Positions 7,454 to 15,289 of a DNA stretch of 36,701 bases are shown here, piece after piece; position 1 is the first letter of the stretch, and each line of letters begins with the position of its first letter. The DNA lies in contig NZ_LKIR01000062.1 in assembly GCF_001462205.1 (NCBI RefSeq), positions 98,092 through 134,792 on the forward strand, written 5' to 3'. The notes under the pieces were generated by a model. That model did no database searches. It saw nothing but the letters and a program-made list of their open reading frames with translations, and was not told the DNA's origin. Source of the stretch: Haloparvum sedimenti. GTDB lineage: Archaea; Halobacteriota; Halobacteria; Halobacteriales; Haloferacaceae. Both the position numbers and the translations under genes were made by a program.

Positions 7454-8149
7454 GGTCGTGGTTAGTTAAGGATGAAGAGTGAGGCGGACTGATTTCTTGG
7501 TGCCTATGCCAGAAATCGCCCGCCTCAGTGGATGCACGGACTGGATTGGTTTGGATTTTGTGGAGCGATAGCGGACACCCGAGCGTGCGATGAAGATCGG
7601 TATTCAACTGCAGTTAGCGGGGCTCTCGCTGTCGAATACCGTCTCTGTTCTCGAGGGACTGGGTGTCGAACGATCTCGAAAGGCCATCCATGACTGGATA
7701 CAGAAGGCCGATCTACAGCCCACAGACGGTCGAAGCCCGAATCACGTTGCGATTGACGAAACCGTGATTCGAATCAATGACCCGCAATTCTGGCTGTATG
7801 CTGCCGCTGATCCTGAGACGAACGATCTGCTGCACCTGCGATTATTTTCGACAACAACGACCGCATTAACCGAGATCTTTCTCCGAGAACTTCGCCAGAA
7901 ACACGATGTTGAATCCGCCGTGTTTCTCGTTGATGGCGGTCAACATTTCCAAACTGCGCTTGCCAGAGCTGGGCTCCGATTTCAGACACAACGCCATGGA
8001 AATCGGAATGCCATCGAACGACTCTTTCGAGAACTCAAACGCCGAACGTCTTCCTTCTCAAACTGTTTCAGCCACGTTGAGCCTCAAACCACAGAAAATT
8101 GGCTCCAAGCGTTTGCTGCCTGGCTCAATGCTCCAAACTAAACACGACC
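7454..8149 (+). mobile_element. IS6-family insertion sequence, about 0.7 kb
   Basis: The transposase gene is bracketed by imperfect inverted ends: GGTCGTGGTTAGTTAAGG at 7454-7471 and CCAAACTAAACACGACC at 8133-8149, whose reverse complement is GGTCGTGTTTAGTTTGG. Total length near 696 bases is normal for haloarchaeal IS6 elements. The eight bases outside each end (AATCCACC and TCGATGTC) do not match, so there is no target duplication; this is expected if replicative transposition or recombination between copies rearranged the flanks. Confidence 0.75.
7506..8141 (+). pseudogene. IS6-family transposase with in-frame stop at codon 22
   Basis: The frame starts at ATG 7506 (MPEIARLSGC...) and meets TAG at 7569-7571, then continues open from ATG 7590 for 183 residues. 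The downstream part holds the DDE catalytic triad of an IS6 transposase: D in HVAIDETVIR, D in FLVDGG and E in NAIERLFRELKRR. The missing ~28 residues are the N-terminal leader seen in full-length haloarchaeal relatives. A single base change (GAG to TAG) explains the stop. Re-initiation at 7590 could still give a protein with an intact catalytic core, so activity is not excluded. Confidence 0.75.
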
Positions 8150-8709
8150 TCGATGTCCCACGACCGCCGTTGCGCACCTCGTGCCTGCGGTGCTGGCGGG
8201 GGTGGGGGACGACCGGGGCAGCCTCGCCCTTTCTGAGTCCGCCAGGATGGTAGATGCTCATCAAGCGACGTAGCCGGCTGAACAGGTGTGTACGTGACGG
8301 CCCGCACCGCTCGCCACGTTCCGCCCTCCGCGTCGCTCGCGACCGACCATTCCGGGCGTGCGGGCGCTCTCCGCACCGCCCGCGCCCGTTCCGGGCTAAA
8401 GTGCATGTGCCCTCGGCGCCAGCGCTTCACCCGTTCGGGTCCAAGGACCTCGGCAGAGCCGTCCGCGACGGACGTAGTTGCGTCGCGGCGAACGGGGAAT
8501 GCGCTGGCCGCTCGCTCCGGGCGGGTCGGCGCGCGGTGCTGGTTGGGACTCTCCTCTGAGGCGCGCGCCGCTCGCGCCCCAACAGGGGGCGCGAGGCGAA
8601 GGCGCGAGCGGCGCGCGCAGCTGGTTCCGTCGGTGAGTTGGAGAAAATCCCGCGATGAAGCGCGGGAGGTGGTGGTGCGTCGGGAGCGCCTTCAGGAGCA
8701 AGCACTCCA
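8142..8709. other. 568-base hairpin-rich non-coding tract
   Basis: No convincing gene is seen on either strand. The tract holds at least four inverted repeats: GCGGGCG (8360-8366) with CGCCCGC (8377-8383); GTCCG-CGA-CGGAC (8461-8473); a long nested structure at 8561-8618; and TCCCGCG (8648-8654) with CGCGGGA (8661-8667). The last resembles haloarchaeal IS200/IS605 right-end hairpins. The tract directly precedes the OB-fold gene at 8710, so a replication or transfer origin, or a structured RNA, is possible. Confidence 0.4.
8561..8618. repeat. 18-bp inverted repeat with nested alternative hairpin
   Basis: Left arm GCGCGCGCCGCTCGCGCC (8561-8578) is perfectly complementary to GGCGCGAGCGGCGCGCGC (8601-8618). 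Inside it, CGCGCCCC (8573-8580) can instead pair with GGGGCGCG (8586-8593) around AACAG. The two structures exclude each other. Confidence 0.6.
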
Positions 8710-9558
8710 ATGAGTAGTAAACGCGTTATCGGACAAGAAGTTTCGGTCGATGAACAGGGCTTGGAAGCAGCGGAGGAAAACGACGATGCGGAGCCGTTGC
8801 GGCCGACGGTCGACATGCAGGTGCGCGCGAAGGTGGACGCGAACCATCCGGATGCGGGCTTTCACGGACTGACGCTGGAAGCGGAGGAGAAGGCGTTGGC
8901 ACGCGAGCTCGAGAAGGAGCGAACGCGCGAGCGGTGGGATCGTCGGCAGTCGTCGGACCGGGAGGCCCGGGCGCGGCAACGGGCGGCGGCCGGAAGTCGG
9001 GCGCGGCAAGAGGCGTTCGCGGAACGGCGCGCGAGCGTGGACGCATGGGCCGGGCCGGAGCAGCCGGATCCCCGGGAGACGCTGAGCCGGGACGAGCTGG
9101 CGGCCGTGAACGAGCAGGCGCGGACGATCGCGGACGCGAAAGGCGGCTGGACGGCGGCGGCCGTGAGCCGGCAGCTGGCGCGGCGGGTCGCGGACGGTGC
9201 GGACCTGCCGACGGCCGTGATGCGGACGAGTGAGGAACTCGAGCGTGACCCCGGGCGGCTCACCCCGATCGACGCGGTCGCGGACGTCGGTCGCGGCGAG
9301 GTGTCCATCGAAGGGCGCGTCGTGGAGTTGTGGGAGCCGACCAGCGCGGCCATCCAACAAGTCGGACTCCTGGAGGACGAGACGGGGCGCATCAAGGTCA
9401 CCAGCTGGGTCAAAAGCGACCAACCCCGCATCGAAGAGAGCGAGCGCGTGCGGCTGTACGACGCAGCGACGAGCTGGTACGAGGGCCGCGTCTCGGTGGC
9501 ACTGACGGGTCGGTCGCGGGTCACCTTCCCCGAACGCGACGACTGGCTGACCCCGTAG
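8710..9558 (+). CDS. OB-fold DNA-binding protein
   Basis: A 282-residue protein. Residues ~55-115 are a highly charged helix (TLEAEEKALARELEKERTRE, then QRAAAGSRARQEAFAERRAS), and ~125-180 are helical. The C-terminal ~90 residues form an OB-fold like that of haloarchaeal RPA-type proteins: VSIEGRVVELWEPTSAAIQQ, then GLLEDETGRIKVTSWVKS, then YEGRVSVALTGRSRVTFPE. It probably binds single-stranded DNA during transfer or replication of the element. A hairpin-rich tract lies just upstream, and a GC dyad with a T6 run (9570-9578) follows the stop codon as a terminator. The OB-fold is well supported; the exact process is inferred. Confidence 0.75.
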   Translation: MSSKRVIGQEVSVDEQGLEAAEENDDAEPLRPTVDMQVRAKVDANHPDAGFHGLTLEAEEKALARELEKERTRERWDRRQSSDREARARQRAAAGSRARQEAFAERRASVDAWAGPEQPDPRETLSRDELAAVNEQARTIADAKGGWTAAAVSRQLARRVADGADLPTAVMRTSEELERDPGRLTPIDAVADVGRGEVSIEGRVVELWEPTSAAIQQVGLLEDETGRIKVTSWVKSDQPRIEESERVRLYDAATSWYEGRVSVALTGRSRVTFPERDDWLTP

Positions 9559-9889
9559 GCCATCGCGGCCCCTTTTTTGCCGTGTGGATCCGCAGGCGGC
9601 TGATCGGCATCGGTGCGGGCCCGGAAGCCGGCGAGGATGCACCATCCAGCCCACGCCCACCGCCCCACCCTCCGCTCCGTGCTCGCTCCGTTCGTCGCTG
9701 CGCGCGCAGCCACGACCGATCGGGGTGGATGTCTGCTTCCCGTGAGTGAACTATAGCCCCCTGCGTCACAGGAGATACCCTCGTGAATCGCCGTGATGCT
9801 CTCGCAATACCTCTGTTAGTGTCTCTCGGGCGCCCCTACGCGGGCGCGGACCAAATCACTCATTGGCCGGCTTACCGAACGGCGAGCCA
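9559..9889. other. 331-base intergenic region with terminator and possible leader dyad
   Basis: It begins with GGCCATCGCGGCC followed by CCTTTTTT (to 9578), a likely terminator for the OB-fold gene. Near its end, GGGCGCCCCTACGCGGGCGC (starting 9828) forms a GCGCCC/GGGCGC dyad; the stretch CCCTACGCGGGCGCGG agrees with the shared leader copy F at 12 of 16 aligned bases. No gene is seen. Confidence 0.4.
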
Positions 9890-10621
9890 ATGCGTTACAG
9901 CGACGGCGAACTCCTCGATGATGTCCGCGAGGTTGGCGATGAGCTCGGGCGCGCGCCCACGCTACAGGAGTATCGCGATCGTGGAGCCCACTCGGCGACA
10001 ACCCTCTACGACCGCTTCGGGTCGTGGCAGGCGACGCTCGCGGAAGCAGGGTTTGAGCCGCGCGAGCCGACCACGAGTGTCTCGACGGAGGAGCTCCGTG
10101 CCGACCTCACGAGAGTCGCGGAGCAACTCGGCCGCGCACCCACCGCGAGTGAGATGAACGACAAAGGCGAGTACTGGGTCTCCACCTATCGCGGGGCGTT
10201 CGGTACATGGGCGGCCGCACTTGAGGCCGCAGGACTCGAGTCGGCCGCAAGCGGCTCGCGAGGACGCCCCGCGACGGACGACGAGCTGCTTGCGGAGCTC
10301 AAGCGCGTGGCCGACGAGCACGGCGCCCCACCGAGTTACCAGACGATGGAGGATCACGGACAGTACGGGGCGCGCACGTACGTGCGACGATTCGGGTCCT
10401 GGAACGAGGCGGTCGAGGCGGCGGGGTTCGAGCCCGCCGAGCAGGACTCCAAGCTCTCCGAGGAGACCCTCATCGCCGAGCTACATCGGCTGGCCGACGA
10501 ACTCGGGGAGCAACCCGTCTCGACGGATGTCGTTGAGTACGGCGAACATTCCCTTGCGACGTACCAGCGCCACTTCGGATCGTGGTCTGCGGCCGTCGAC
10601 GCCGCGTTCGAGGAAGACTAG
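9890..10621 (+). CDS. Four homing-endonuclease-associated repeats, no nuclease domain
   Basis: A 243-residue protein composed almost wholly of four ~50-residue repeats at about 7-57, 68-117, 132-182 and 193-240. Each has the pattern L-x3-L-x2-V-x-(D/E)-x-L-G-x2-P followed by T-x-Y-x2-x-F-G-(S/T)-W-x2-A-x-(E/D)-A-(A/G). This is the HNH/homing-endonuclease-associated repeat, thought to bind DNA in the manner of a small HTH. No HNH, LAGLIDADG or GIY-YIG catalytic motif is present, so it is probably a sequence-specific DNA binder. ATG 9890 is preferred to a TTG at 9863. It stands alone; its role in the element is unknown. Confidence 0.75.
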   Translation: MRYSDGELLDDVREVGDELGRAPTLQEYRDRGAHSATTLYDRFGSWQATLAEAGFEPREPTTSVSTEELRADLTRVAEQLGRAPTASEMNDKGEYWVSTYRGAFGTWAAALEAAGLESAASGSRGRPATDDELLAELKRVADEHGAPPSYQTMEDHGQYGARTYVRRFGSWNEAVEAAGFEPAEQDSKLSEETLIAELHRLADELGEQPVSTDVVEYGEHSLATYQRHFGSWSAAVDAAFEED

Positions 10622-11097
10622 TCTAGTCGATAGCCTGTTTCGAAAGAAGCGACATCTGGTCAATGAAAGACGGCCGCAGCTCAGCGTGCGACGGACGACG
10701 GCAGGCGAAAAAACCCCTACCAAGGTCCTCATGGCCTGCCGCCGTTGGGCCCAGTAATTGCTTATTCCCTCGCGTTTGTAGGTGTTCCGGTCGATCTCAC
10801 ATCCTCGGCCTCCTGATGCCCCGATACTCAAAAACTCGCTGCGAAGCCCCGATCCGGAAACAGCCGTCTCCGAGCGTCTGACGCCCGTGTGGGGCGTTCA
10901 CAAGGGGCGAAGAATTTGCACAAAGCACTTATAGGGATAGCTGTATGTTTCAAGCGCAACCCCTACCCAAGCACCAGTAATGAGTATCCAAGGCCAAGTC
11001 CGGCCGCACCACGCTGACGATGTTGGTACCCGACGAACGGGCGACGGGCACAGGTCAGGAGAAAGCTACTGATGCACGAAGCAACAAACAACCAAAC
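10622..11097. other. 476-base region: S-layer promoter and long leader
   Basis: No gene is supported in 10622-10927. A hairpin ACGCCC-GTGTG-GGGCGT lies at 10881-10897. The TATA-like CTTATAGG at 10928-10935 should start a transcript near 10955-10960, leaving a leader of about 140 bases before the S-layer ATG at 11098. Long S-layer leaders are known in halophiles. The leader holds two chained short ORFs listed separately. Confidence 0.45.
10928..10935 (+). promoter_or_regulatory. TATA box of the S-layer gene
   Basis: CTTATAGG, in an A/T-rich patch (AATTTGCACAAAGCACTTAT) unusual for this region, is the best TATA candidate upstream of the S-layer glycoprotein gene. The hairpin 31-47 bases upstream may be an operator or a terminator for earlier transcription. 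Confidence 0.5.
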
Positions 11098-11101
11098 ATG
11101 A
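10980..11101 (+). other. Two chained upstream ORFs in the S-layer leader
   Basis: ORF 1 runs from ATG 10980 to TGA 11070-11072 (30 residues). Its stop overlaps the ATG of ORF 2 (11072-11101, 9 residues), whose TGA overlaps the S-layer ATG (ATGA at 11098-11101). The junctions are one and four bases. No Shine-Dalgarno stands before the S-layer ATG, so coupled re-initiation is a possible route of translation. Confidence 0.3.
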
Positions 11102-13737
11102 CAAACGATACAACCACACGCAAGAAGGCTGGTTCAGTGGTCTTCGCGGCAATCATGGTAATATCCATGATCGCCGTTGGATTCGCTGGTGCGGGTGCTG
11201 CTCAGACCCAGACGTTTACTGCGACTGGTTCTGACGACATCCCCAATAACCAGAATAACTTCGACCAGAATCTGACTTACGACGTTCAGCTAGCTTCTGG
11301 AGCCAATGACACCATTACCCTTGATCTGAGTGGAATGCCTGACGGGGTCACCGTCAATACAGCAAGCGCTCAGAACACAGGTGCAGGAAACATCGCCGTT
11401 GAGAACGACCAGGGCTACAACGGTACGTCGGATGAGCACACCTTCATGGTGAACAACACCGACACTGCCAGTAGTCACACTGAGCAGATCACCATCACTC
11501 TCAACGTCGATGCTGATGGTGCGCAGGCGCAGTCCGTGAGTCTGACCGCTTCTGCGGCAGATTCGGGCTCCGACACGCAATCCTCCTTCGACATCTACGA
11601 TCCCGACGTATCGGGTGGCGGCGCTACTGATGAAGCCGTCGTCGCTGAGTACGGTGTCGACGCTGCCTACGACTACACCGAGATCGGTGACCAGCTCGTC
11701 TGGCAGGGTCAGGAGATCGCAGTCTACAACGTCACCAAGAACACGCAGATTCAGCTGCGTGAGCGTACGGGTGACAGTAGTTACTCGACCCGCGTTCAGC
11801 GGACGAGTGACTCCAACGGTGTCGTCGTCTTCAACACGGCAAATCGCGCGGAAGCAGTCTACCAGGTCCGCGACCCGAGTGCAGCTAGCGGCCCAAGCGA
11901 TGACTTCGACATCGTCACGCAGGACCTGAACGCCGAGTTCGGTTCCGACACTGCTGACAACGAGGGCGACGGTGCAGAGGTCGACTTCGACCTTGAGTCC
12001 AACCGTGGCACGTTCACGGTCAACGTGACCGAGGCCGACGGCGACCTCAGTGCCGCTGAACTCGAGGACATCTTCGGTAACGCGGGTACCGTCACGACCG
12101 ACGATGACGAGGACCGCATCATGATCGAGGGTGTCTCCGGCGGTGACACTTACACCGCGAACTTCTCCGGCATCGAAGCTGCGGAGTACAACTTCGAGTA
12201 CTCCGTGGTTGACACGAGTGCGGAGGACACGAACTCCATCACCGTTGAGGAGGTCTCGGCCGGCGAGACGTCCTTCGCGCAGAACACGGTGACCGAGGAG
12301 CGTGGTGACTACGCCGAATTCACTGTCGAGATCTCCGGCGCCTCCGACACGGCGCAGGTTGTCATCGGCAACCTCGACGAGGATGGCTACCAGTACAACG
12401 CCACCGTCGAGGACGGTAATGATGACGGCGAAGTGACGCTCCGCTTCAACACGTACGAGGCAGGAAACTACAGCAACGGCGATGAGCTTCTCACCGCTGT
12501 TGCTGACGACGACGAAGTCACCTTCCAGGACGAGCACGACGACACCGAGATCTCCGGCCTTCTCAGCGCCGGCGACTACGACGTGTACACGCTCGCTGGA
12601 AGTAACAGCGACAACGCAACGGTCATCGACGAGGCAGACGACGTCATGCTGCTCACGCTGAGCGAGCGGTCCACGGACGGCATGACCATCTGGACTGCCC
12701 CGAAGGGCACTGCCGGCGACTACGAGGAGCTTGAGGACATCACCACGGCCGTCGAAGATGGTGACCTCACCGAGAACTCCAACATCGCAAAGGAGGACCT
12801 CGTTGTCCACCAGATCGACGCAACCGGCCTCGCCGGCGCCCTCGGCGCTGACGAGAGCGGTGACGTGACCGACGCGTTCACCAGCGCGCTCAACCAGGAC
12901 AACTTCGACCTGGCCATTGAGCAGCAGAACCCGCGTCAGAACCGTCAGCCGATCACGCTGAACCTGACGCAGAGCGCCAACAGCGGTGCCATCACGGTTA
13001 TCGCTGACAGCGAGAACGACAGCTACTACCTCGTGCTGAACACGAACAGCGCGAAGTGGGACCGCGCCAACACGAACAACCAGGGAATCAGCTCGAGCAG
13101 CCTGGACATGCGTGATGGCGCCGAGTTCGACGCGACGTTCACCGTGAACGATTCCGCGCTCCTGGGCCTCGACCGCGACGAGGTGCCCGAGGACGAGGAT
13201 CAGGAAGCCGTCACCGGCTCCTTCACGCTGAACGACCGCGAGGGTAGCTTCGACAGCGACCCCGTCGAGGTCGAAGCTGCCTCCGACCAGCAGATCTCCG
13301 GCACGACGACGGTTGCGCCCGGCTCCGAAATCACCATCCGCGCAAGCGCGACGGATGATACCGAGCCGCGCTTCGTCAAGACGGAGACTGTGACCGTTGC
13401 TGAAGACCGCACGTGGAGCACCACGATGGACTTCAGCGAGCAGGCTGCCGAGGACACCTTCGAGGCTCGCATTAGCGGCGCCGTGCCGCGTGTGACCGTC
13501 GACGGTGTCGTCGTCGAGTCCGTCCCCGAGGACACCACGGAGGAGACCACGGAGGAGACCACGGAGGAGACCACCGAGGAAACCACCGAGGAGACCACCG
13601 AGGAAACCACCGAGGAGACGACCGAGGAGCCTGAGGAGACGACGACGACGTCCGACGACACGCCCGGCTTCGGCGCTGTCGTCGCGCTCGTCGCGCTCGT
13701 CGCCGCTGCGCTGCTCGCGACTCGCCGCCGTCCCTAA
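11098..13737 (+). CDS. S-layer glycoprotein (PGF-CTERM anchored)
   Basis: An 879-residue secreted protein. Residues 1-35 are a signal peptide (KKAGSVVFAAIMVISMIAVG, cleavage probably after AGAA). The mature part is acidic and beta-rich with many N-x-S/T glycosylation sequons (NLT, NDT, NGT, NNT, NVT). The C-terminus has eight EETT-type repeats for O-glycosylation, then DDTPGFGAVVALVALVAAAL and ATRRRP, the PGF-CTERM signal processed by archaeosortase A with lipid attachment. The layout matches Haloferax/Halorubrum-type surface glycoproteins of 800-900 residues. An N-terminal extension to 11020 is rejected because it would put charged sequence before the signal peptide. Whether this is the main S-layer protein of the cell or a second one cannot be told here. 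Confidence 0.9.
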   Translation: MTNDTTTRKKAGSVVFAAIMVISMIAVGFAGAGAAQTQTFTATGSDDIPNNQNNFDQNLTYDVQLASGANDTITLDLSGMPDGVTVNTASAQNTGAGNIAVENDQGYNGTSDEHTFMVNNTDTASSHTEQITITLNVDADGAQAQSVSLTASAADSGSDTQSSFDIYDPDVSGGGATDEAVVAEYGVDAAYDYTEIGDQLVWQGQEIAVYNVTKNTQIQLRERTGDSSYSTRVQRTSDSNGVVVFNTANRAEAVYQVRDPSAASGPSDDFDIVTQDLNAEFGSDTADNEGDGAEVDFDLESNRGTFTVNVTEADGDLSAAELEDIFGNAGTVTTDDDEDRIMIEGVSGGDTYTANFSGIEAAEYNFEYSVVDTSAEDTNSITVEEVSAGETSFAQNTVTEERGDYAEFTVEISGASDTAQVVIGNLDEDGYQYNATVEDGNDDGEVTLRFNTYEAGNYSNGDELLTAVADDDEVTFQDEHDDTEISGLLSAGDYDVYTLAGSNSDNATVIDEADDVMLLTLSERSTDGMTIWTAPKGTAGDYEELEDITTAVEDGDLTENSNIAKEDLVVHQIDATGLAGALGADESGDVTDAFTSALNQDNFDLAIEQQNPRQNRQPITLNLTQSANSGAITVIADSENDSYYLVLNTNSAKWDRANTNNQGISSSSLDMRDGAEFDATFTVNDSALLGLDRDEVPEDEDQEAVTGSFTLNDREGSFDSDPVEVEAASDQQISGTTTVAPGSEITIRASATDDTEPRFVKTETVTVAEDRTWSTTMDFSEQAAEDTFEARISGAVPRVTVDGVVVESVPEDTTEETTEETTEETTEETTEETTEETTEETTEEPEETTTTSDDTPGFGAVVALVALVAAALLATRRRP
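13534..13629 (+). repeat. Eight 12-bp tandem repeats encoding TTEE units
   Basis: Eight head-to-tail 12-base units of the form ACCACSGAGGAR encode the Thr/Glu stalk before the PGF-CTERM helix. The first three units use ACG and the next four ACC as second codon, so the array grew in at least two steps. Copy number is likely to vary between strains. Confidence 0.85.
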
Positions 13738-13755
13738 TACGGACGCCTAACCACT

Positions 13756-13769
13756 GACCCGGAAGGGTC
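13756..13769 (+). terminator. GGAA-loop hairpin after the S-layer gene
   Basis: GACCC-GGAA-GGGTC is a perfect 5-bp stem with a stable tetraloop, 18 bases past the S-layer stop codon. The remaining ~160 bases up to 13929 hold a TTCATAG box about 30 bases before the next ATG and nothing else I recognise. Confidence 0.45.
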
Positions 13770-13929
13770 GGTCCCGATTTGCAGCCCATTTTTCGCAACG
13801 CACTCACAAGCCGCGTAGCGACAGCGTTCGGCTCCGATCACGGTTACAAACAGATGTAGCCAGACCCAGACACGGTAGACGCTGACACTGTCACCATCTT
13901 CATAGGGAGACACCGAGAACGCCCCGACC

Positions 13930-14583
13930 ATGACGCAGGAGTTCGAGGTACTCACCGAGGGCCCCCAAACGGGCGTTAAGCTCGGAAACCTCGATCCGGA
14001 CGAGCGTCAGCACGTCCGGACGATCGACGTGTCCCGGTCACCCGGCAAGGCACCTGCAACCCCAACGGGTCCGTTCACGACCGTCTACTACGTGGCTGGA
14101 GAGGAGCGAGCGGGGGCGGCCGCGTTCGTCGCGGAGAACCGGGAGGCCCTCGAGGCGATCAACCTCACCGGCTGTGGCTCGAACGTGATCTCGACGAGCG
14201 TATCACGCGAGGTCTACGACTGGATCCTTCACGCGCTCGGAGAACGCGTCCTATCACCGTACGAAACGGTCGTCGTGGAGTACCGACCGGAGGCGGACGA
14301 AACCTGGTGTATCGGTCGGCGCCAGTTCGAAACGGGGGCTGGGCAGCGCTACAGTCTCGAGGCCAGCGGCACGGCTCGTACTTCGGGAACGCTTGAGGCG
14401 CAGTTCCGATCGCTTTGTCCTCCGGACGACGGATGCATCATCACGGAATCCGACCTTCGTCGTCGTGACGACATGGCTGGCGATGTCCGTGAGATCCTCG
14501 ATGCGTTTCGGCAGGCACCACGGTTCAGCGTCGAACCGACGACTCACGACGGTGAACTTGCCGTTCGGACATTCTCGTCGTAG
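13930..14583 (+). CDS. 217-residue protein of unknown function
   Basis: A 217-residue acidic, soluble protein with no signal peptide and no transmembrane helix. It contains GPFTTVYYVAGEERAGAAAF near residue 43, INLTGCGSNVISTSVSREVY near residue 76 and YETVVVEYRPEADETW near residue 112. Four cysteines are scattered without a CxxC pattern. A TTCATAG box about 30 bases upstream of ATG 13930 suggests its own near-leaderless promoter. I do not recognise the family. It stands alone after the S-layer gene. Composition and codon use are normal for a haloarchaeal gene. Confidence 0.65.
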   Translation: MTQEFEVLTEGPQTGVKLGNLDPDERQHVRTIDVSRSPGKAPATPTGPFTTVYYVAGEERAGAAAFVAENREALEAINLTGCGSNVISTSVSREVYDWILHALGERVLSPYETVVVEYRPEADETWCIGRRQFETGAGQRYSLEASGTARTSGTLEAQFRSLCPPDDGCIITESDLRRRDDMAGDVREILDAFRQAPRFSVEPTTHDGELAVRTFSS

Positions 14584-14857
14584 GACGTGTCTTGGGAGGG
14601 CCACCCGCTAGTTGAAGGCCAGCCCGAAGGAGCGGCCTTGTAGAGCGTCCGTCATCAGCTGCTGTACCATGCGGCAATCCGCGGCCGACTTCTCAGATCG
14701 ACGATGTGAGATCGATTCAGCAGAGACTCGATATCGAACGTACTGACGTCCGCGGAGACCACGATCGCTGGGTCTGCCGACGGAGACACCTCCGTCACCG
14801 GAGCTGCAAGCTGCGTTCCGACGCAACACCGCCCTCACCGATGTAGGGCAGCGTGGT

Positions 14858-15094
14858 TCAGCCGAAGACGACTTCGGTGACACCGTCGATAGCCTCGATT
14901 TGGGCCGAGAGGTCCTCTCGGTCGGTTTCGTACGTGTCGTAGGAGATGTCGCAGTCGAGCGTCTCGTCGACGGTCTGGCTTGGTCCGGCAGAGGAGGACA
15001 CGTTCGTCACGCCGGTGAGGCCGGAGATCCGTGTGGTGAGATCACGAACGGTGCCGCTGTACGTGATTTTGAAAAGTTCGGTGTAGTCTGTCAT
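14858..15094 (-). CDS. Small ACT/ferredoxin-fold-like protein
   Basis: A 78-residue protein (MTDYTELFKITYSGTVRDLT...). Two beta-alpha-beta halves can be traced: FKITYSGTVRDLTTRISGLTGVTNVSSS, then TLDCDISYDTYETDREDLSAQIEAIDGVTEVVF. The repeated 'xIxGVTxV' ends are typical of ACT or heavy-metal-associated-like ferredoxin folds, without metal-binding cysteines. The start is ATG 15094; the longer open frame upstream is a shadow. The gene is single and opposite to its neighbours. A regulatory or ligand-binding role is possible but unproven. The 274 bases between it and 14583 contain no supported gene. Confidence 0.6.
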   Translation of the reverse strand: MTDYTELFKITYSGTVRDLTTRISGLTGVTNVSSSAGPSQTVDETLDCDISYDTYETDREDLSAQIEAIDGVTEVVFG

Positions 15095-15236
15095 CGGAAG
15101 GACAGTCTGATCGCGTGTATGTAATTGTTCGGTCGTAGGTAACGCGAGAGTAAGCGGACGGCTGCTCAGTACGGCCCGTGAACGTGCCCCACAGTCCTGT
15201 ATCGAGGGACTGCCGGTCGGCCACTCGACGAGGGGG

Positions 15237-15264
15237 GTTGTTTCCGCCCTGAGGGGTGCGGGCG
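15237..15264 (+). promoter_or_regulatory. Shared leader hairpin, copy C
   Basis: GTTGTTTCCGCCCTGAGGGG then TGCGGGCGC, 53 bases before ATG 15290. The CCGC...GCGG outer stem and CC-TGA-GG inner stem match copy F at 21408 almost base for base (CCGCCCTGAGGGGTGCGG versus CCGCCCTGAAGGGGTGCGG), although the genes that follow are unrelated. Confidence 0.6.
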
Positions 15265-15289
15265 CGCTTGTCTCGGCCCGCAGCAACCC

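Noticed and set aside
11290-12810. 506-codon open frame on the minus strand
   Set aside because: It is antisense to the S-layer gene, whose signal peptide, sequons and PGF-CTERM are unmistakable; the antisense frame is open only because of the GC codon bias.
11638-13504. Short GTCGTC and GACGAC runs in the S-layer gene as possible microsatellite
   Set aside because: They are ordinary Val/Asp codons in a GC-biased acidic protein; only the TTEE stalk is a true tandem array.
14608-14883. 91-codon minus-strand frame
   Set aside because: It overlaps the end of the ACT-like gene, has a basic low-complexity translation and no promoter or ribosome site.
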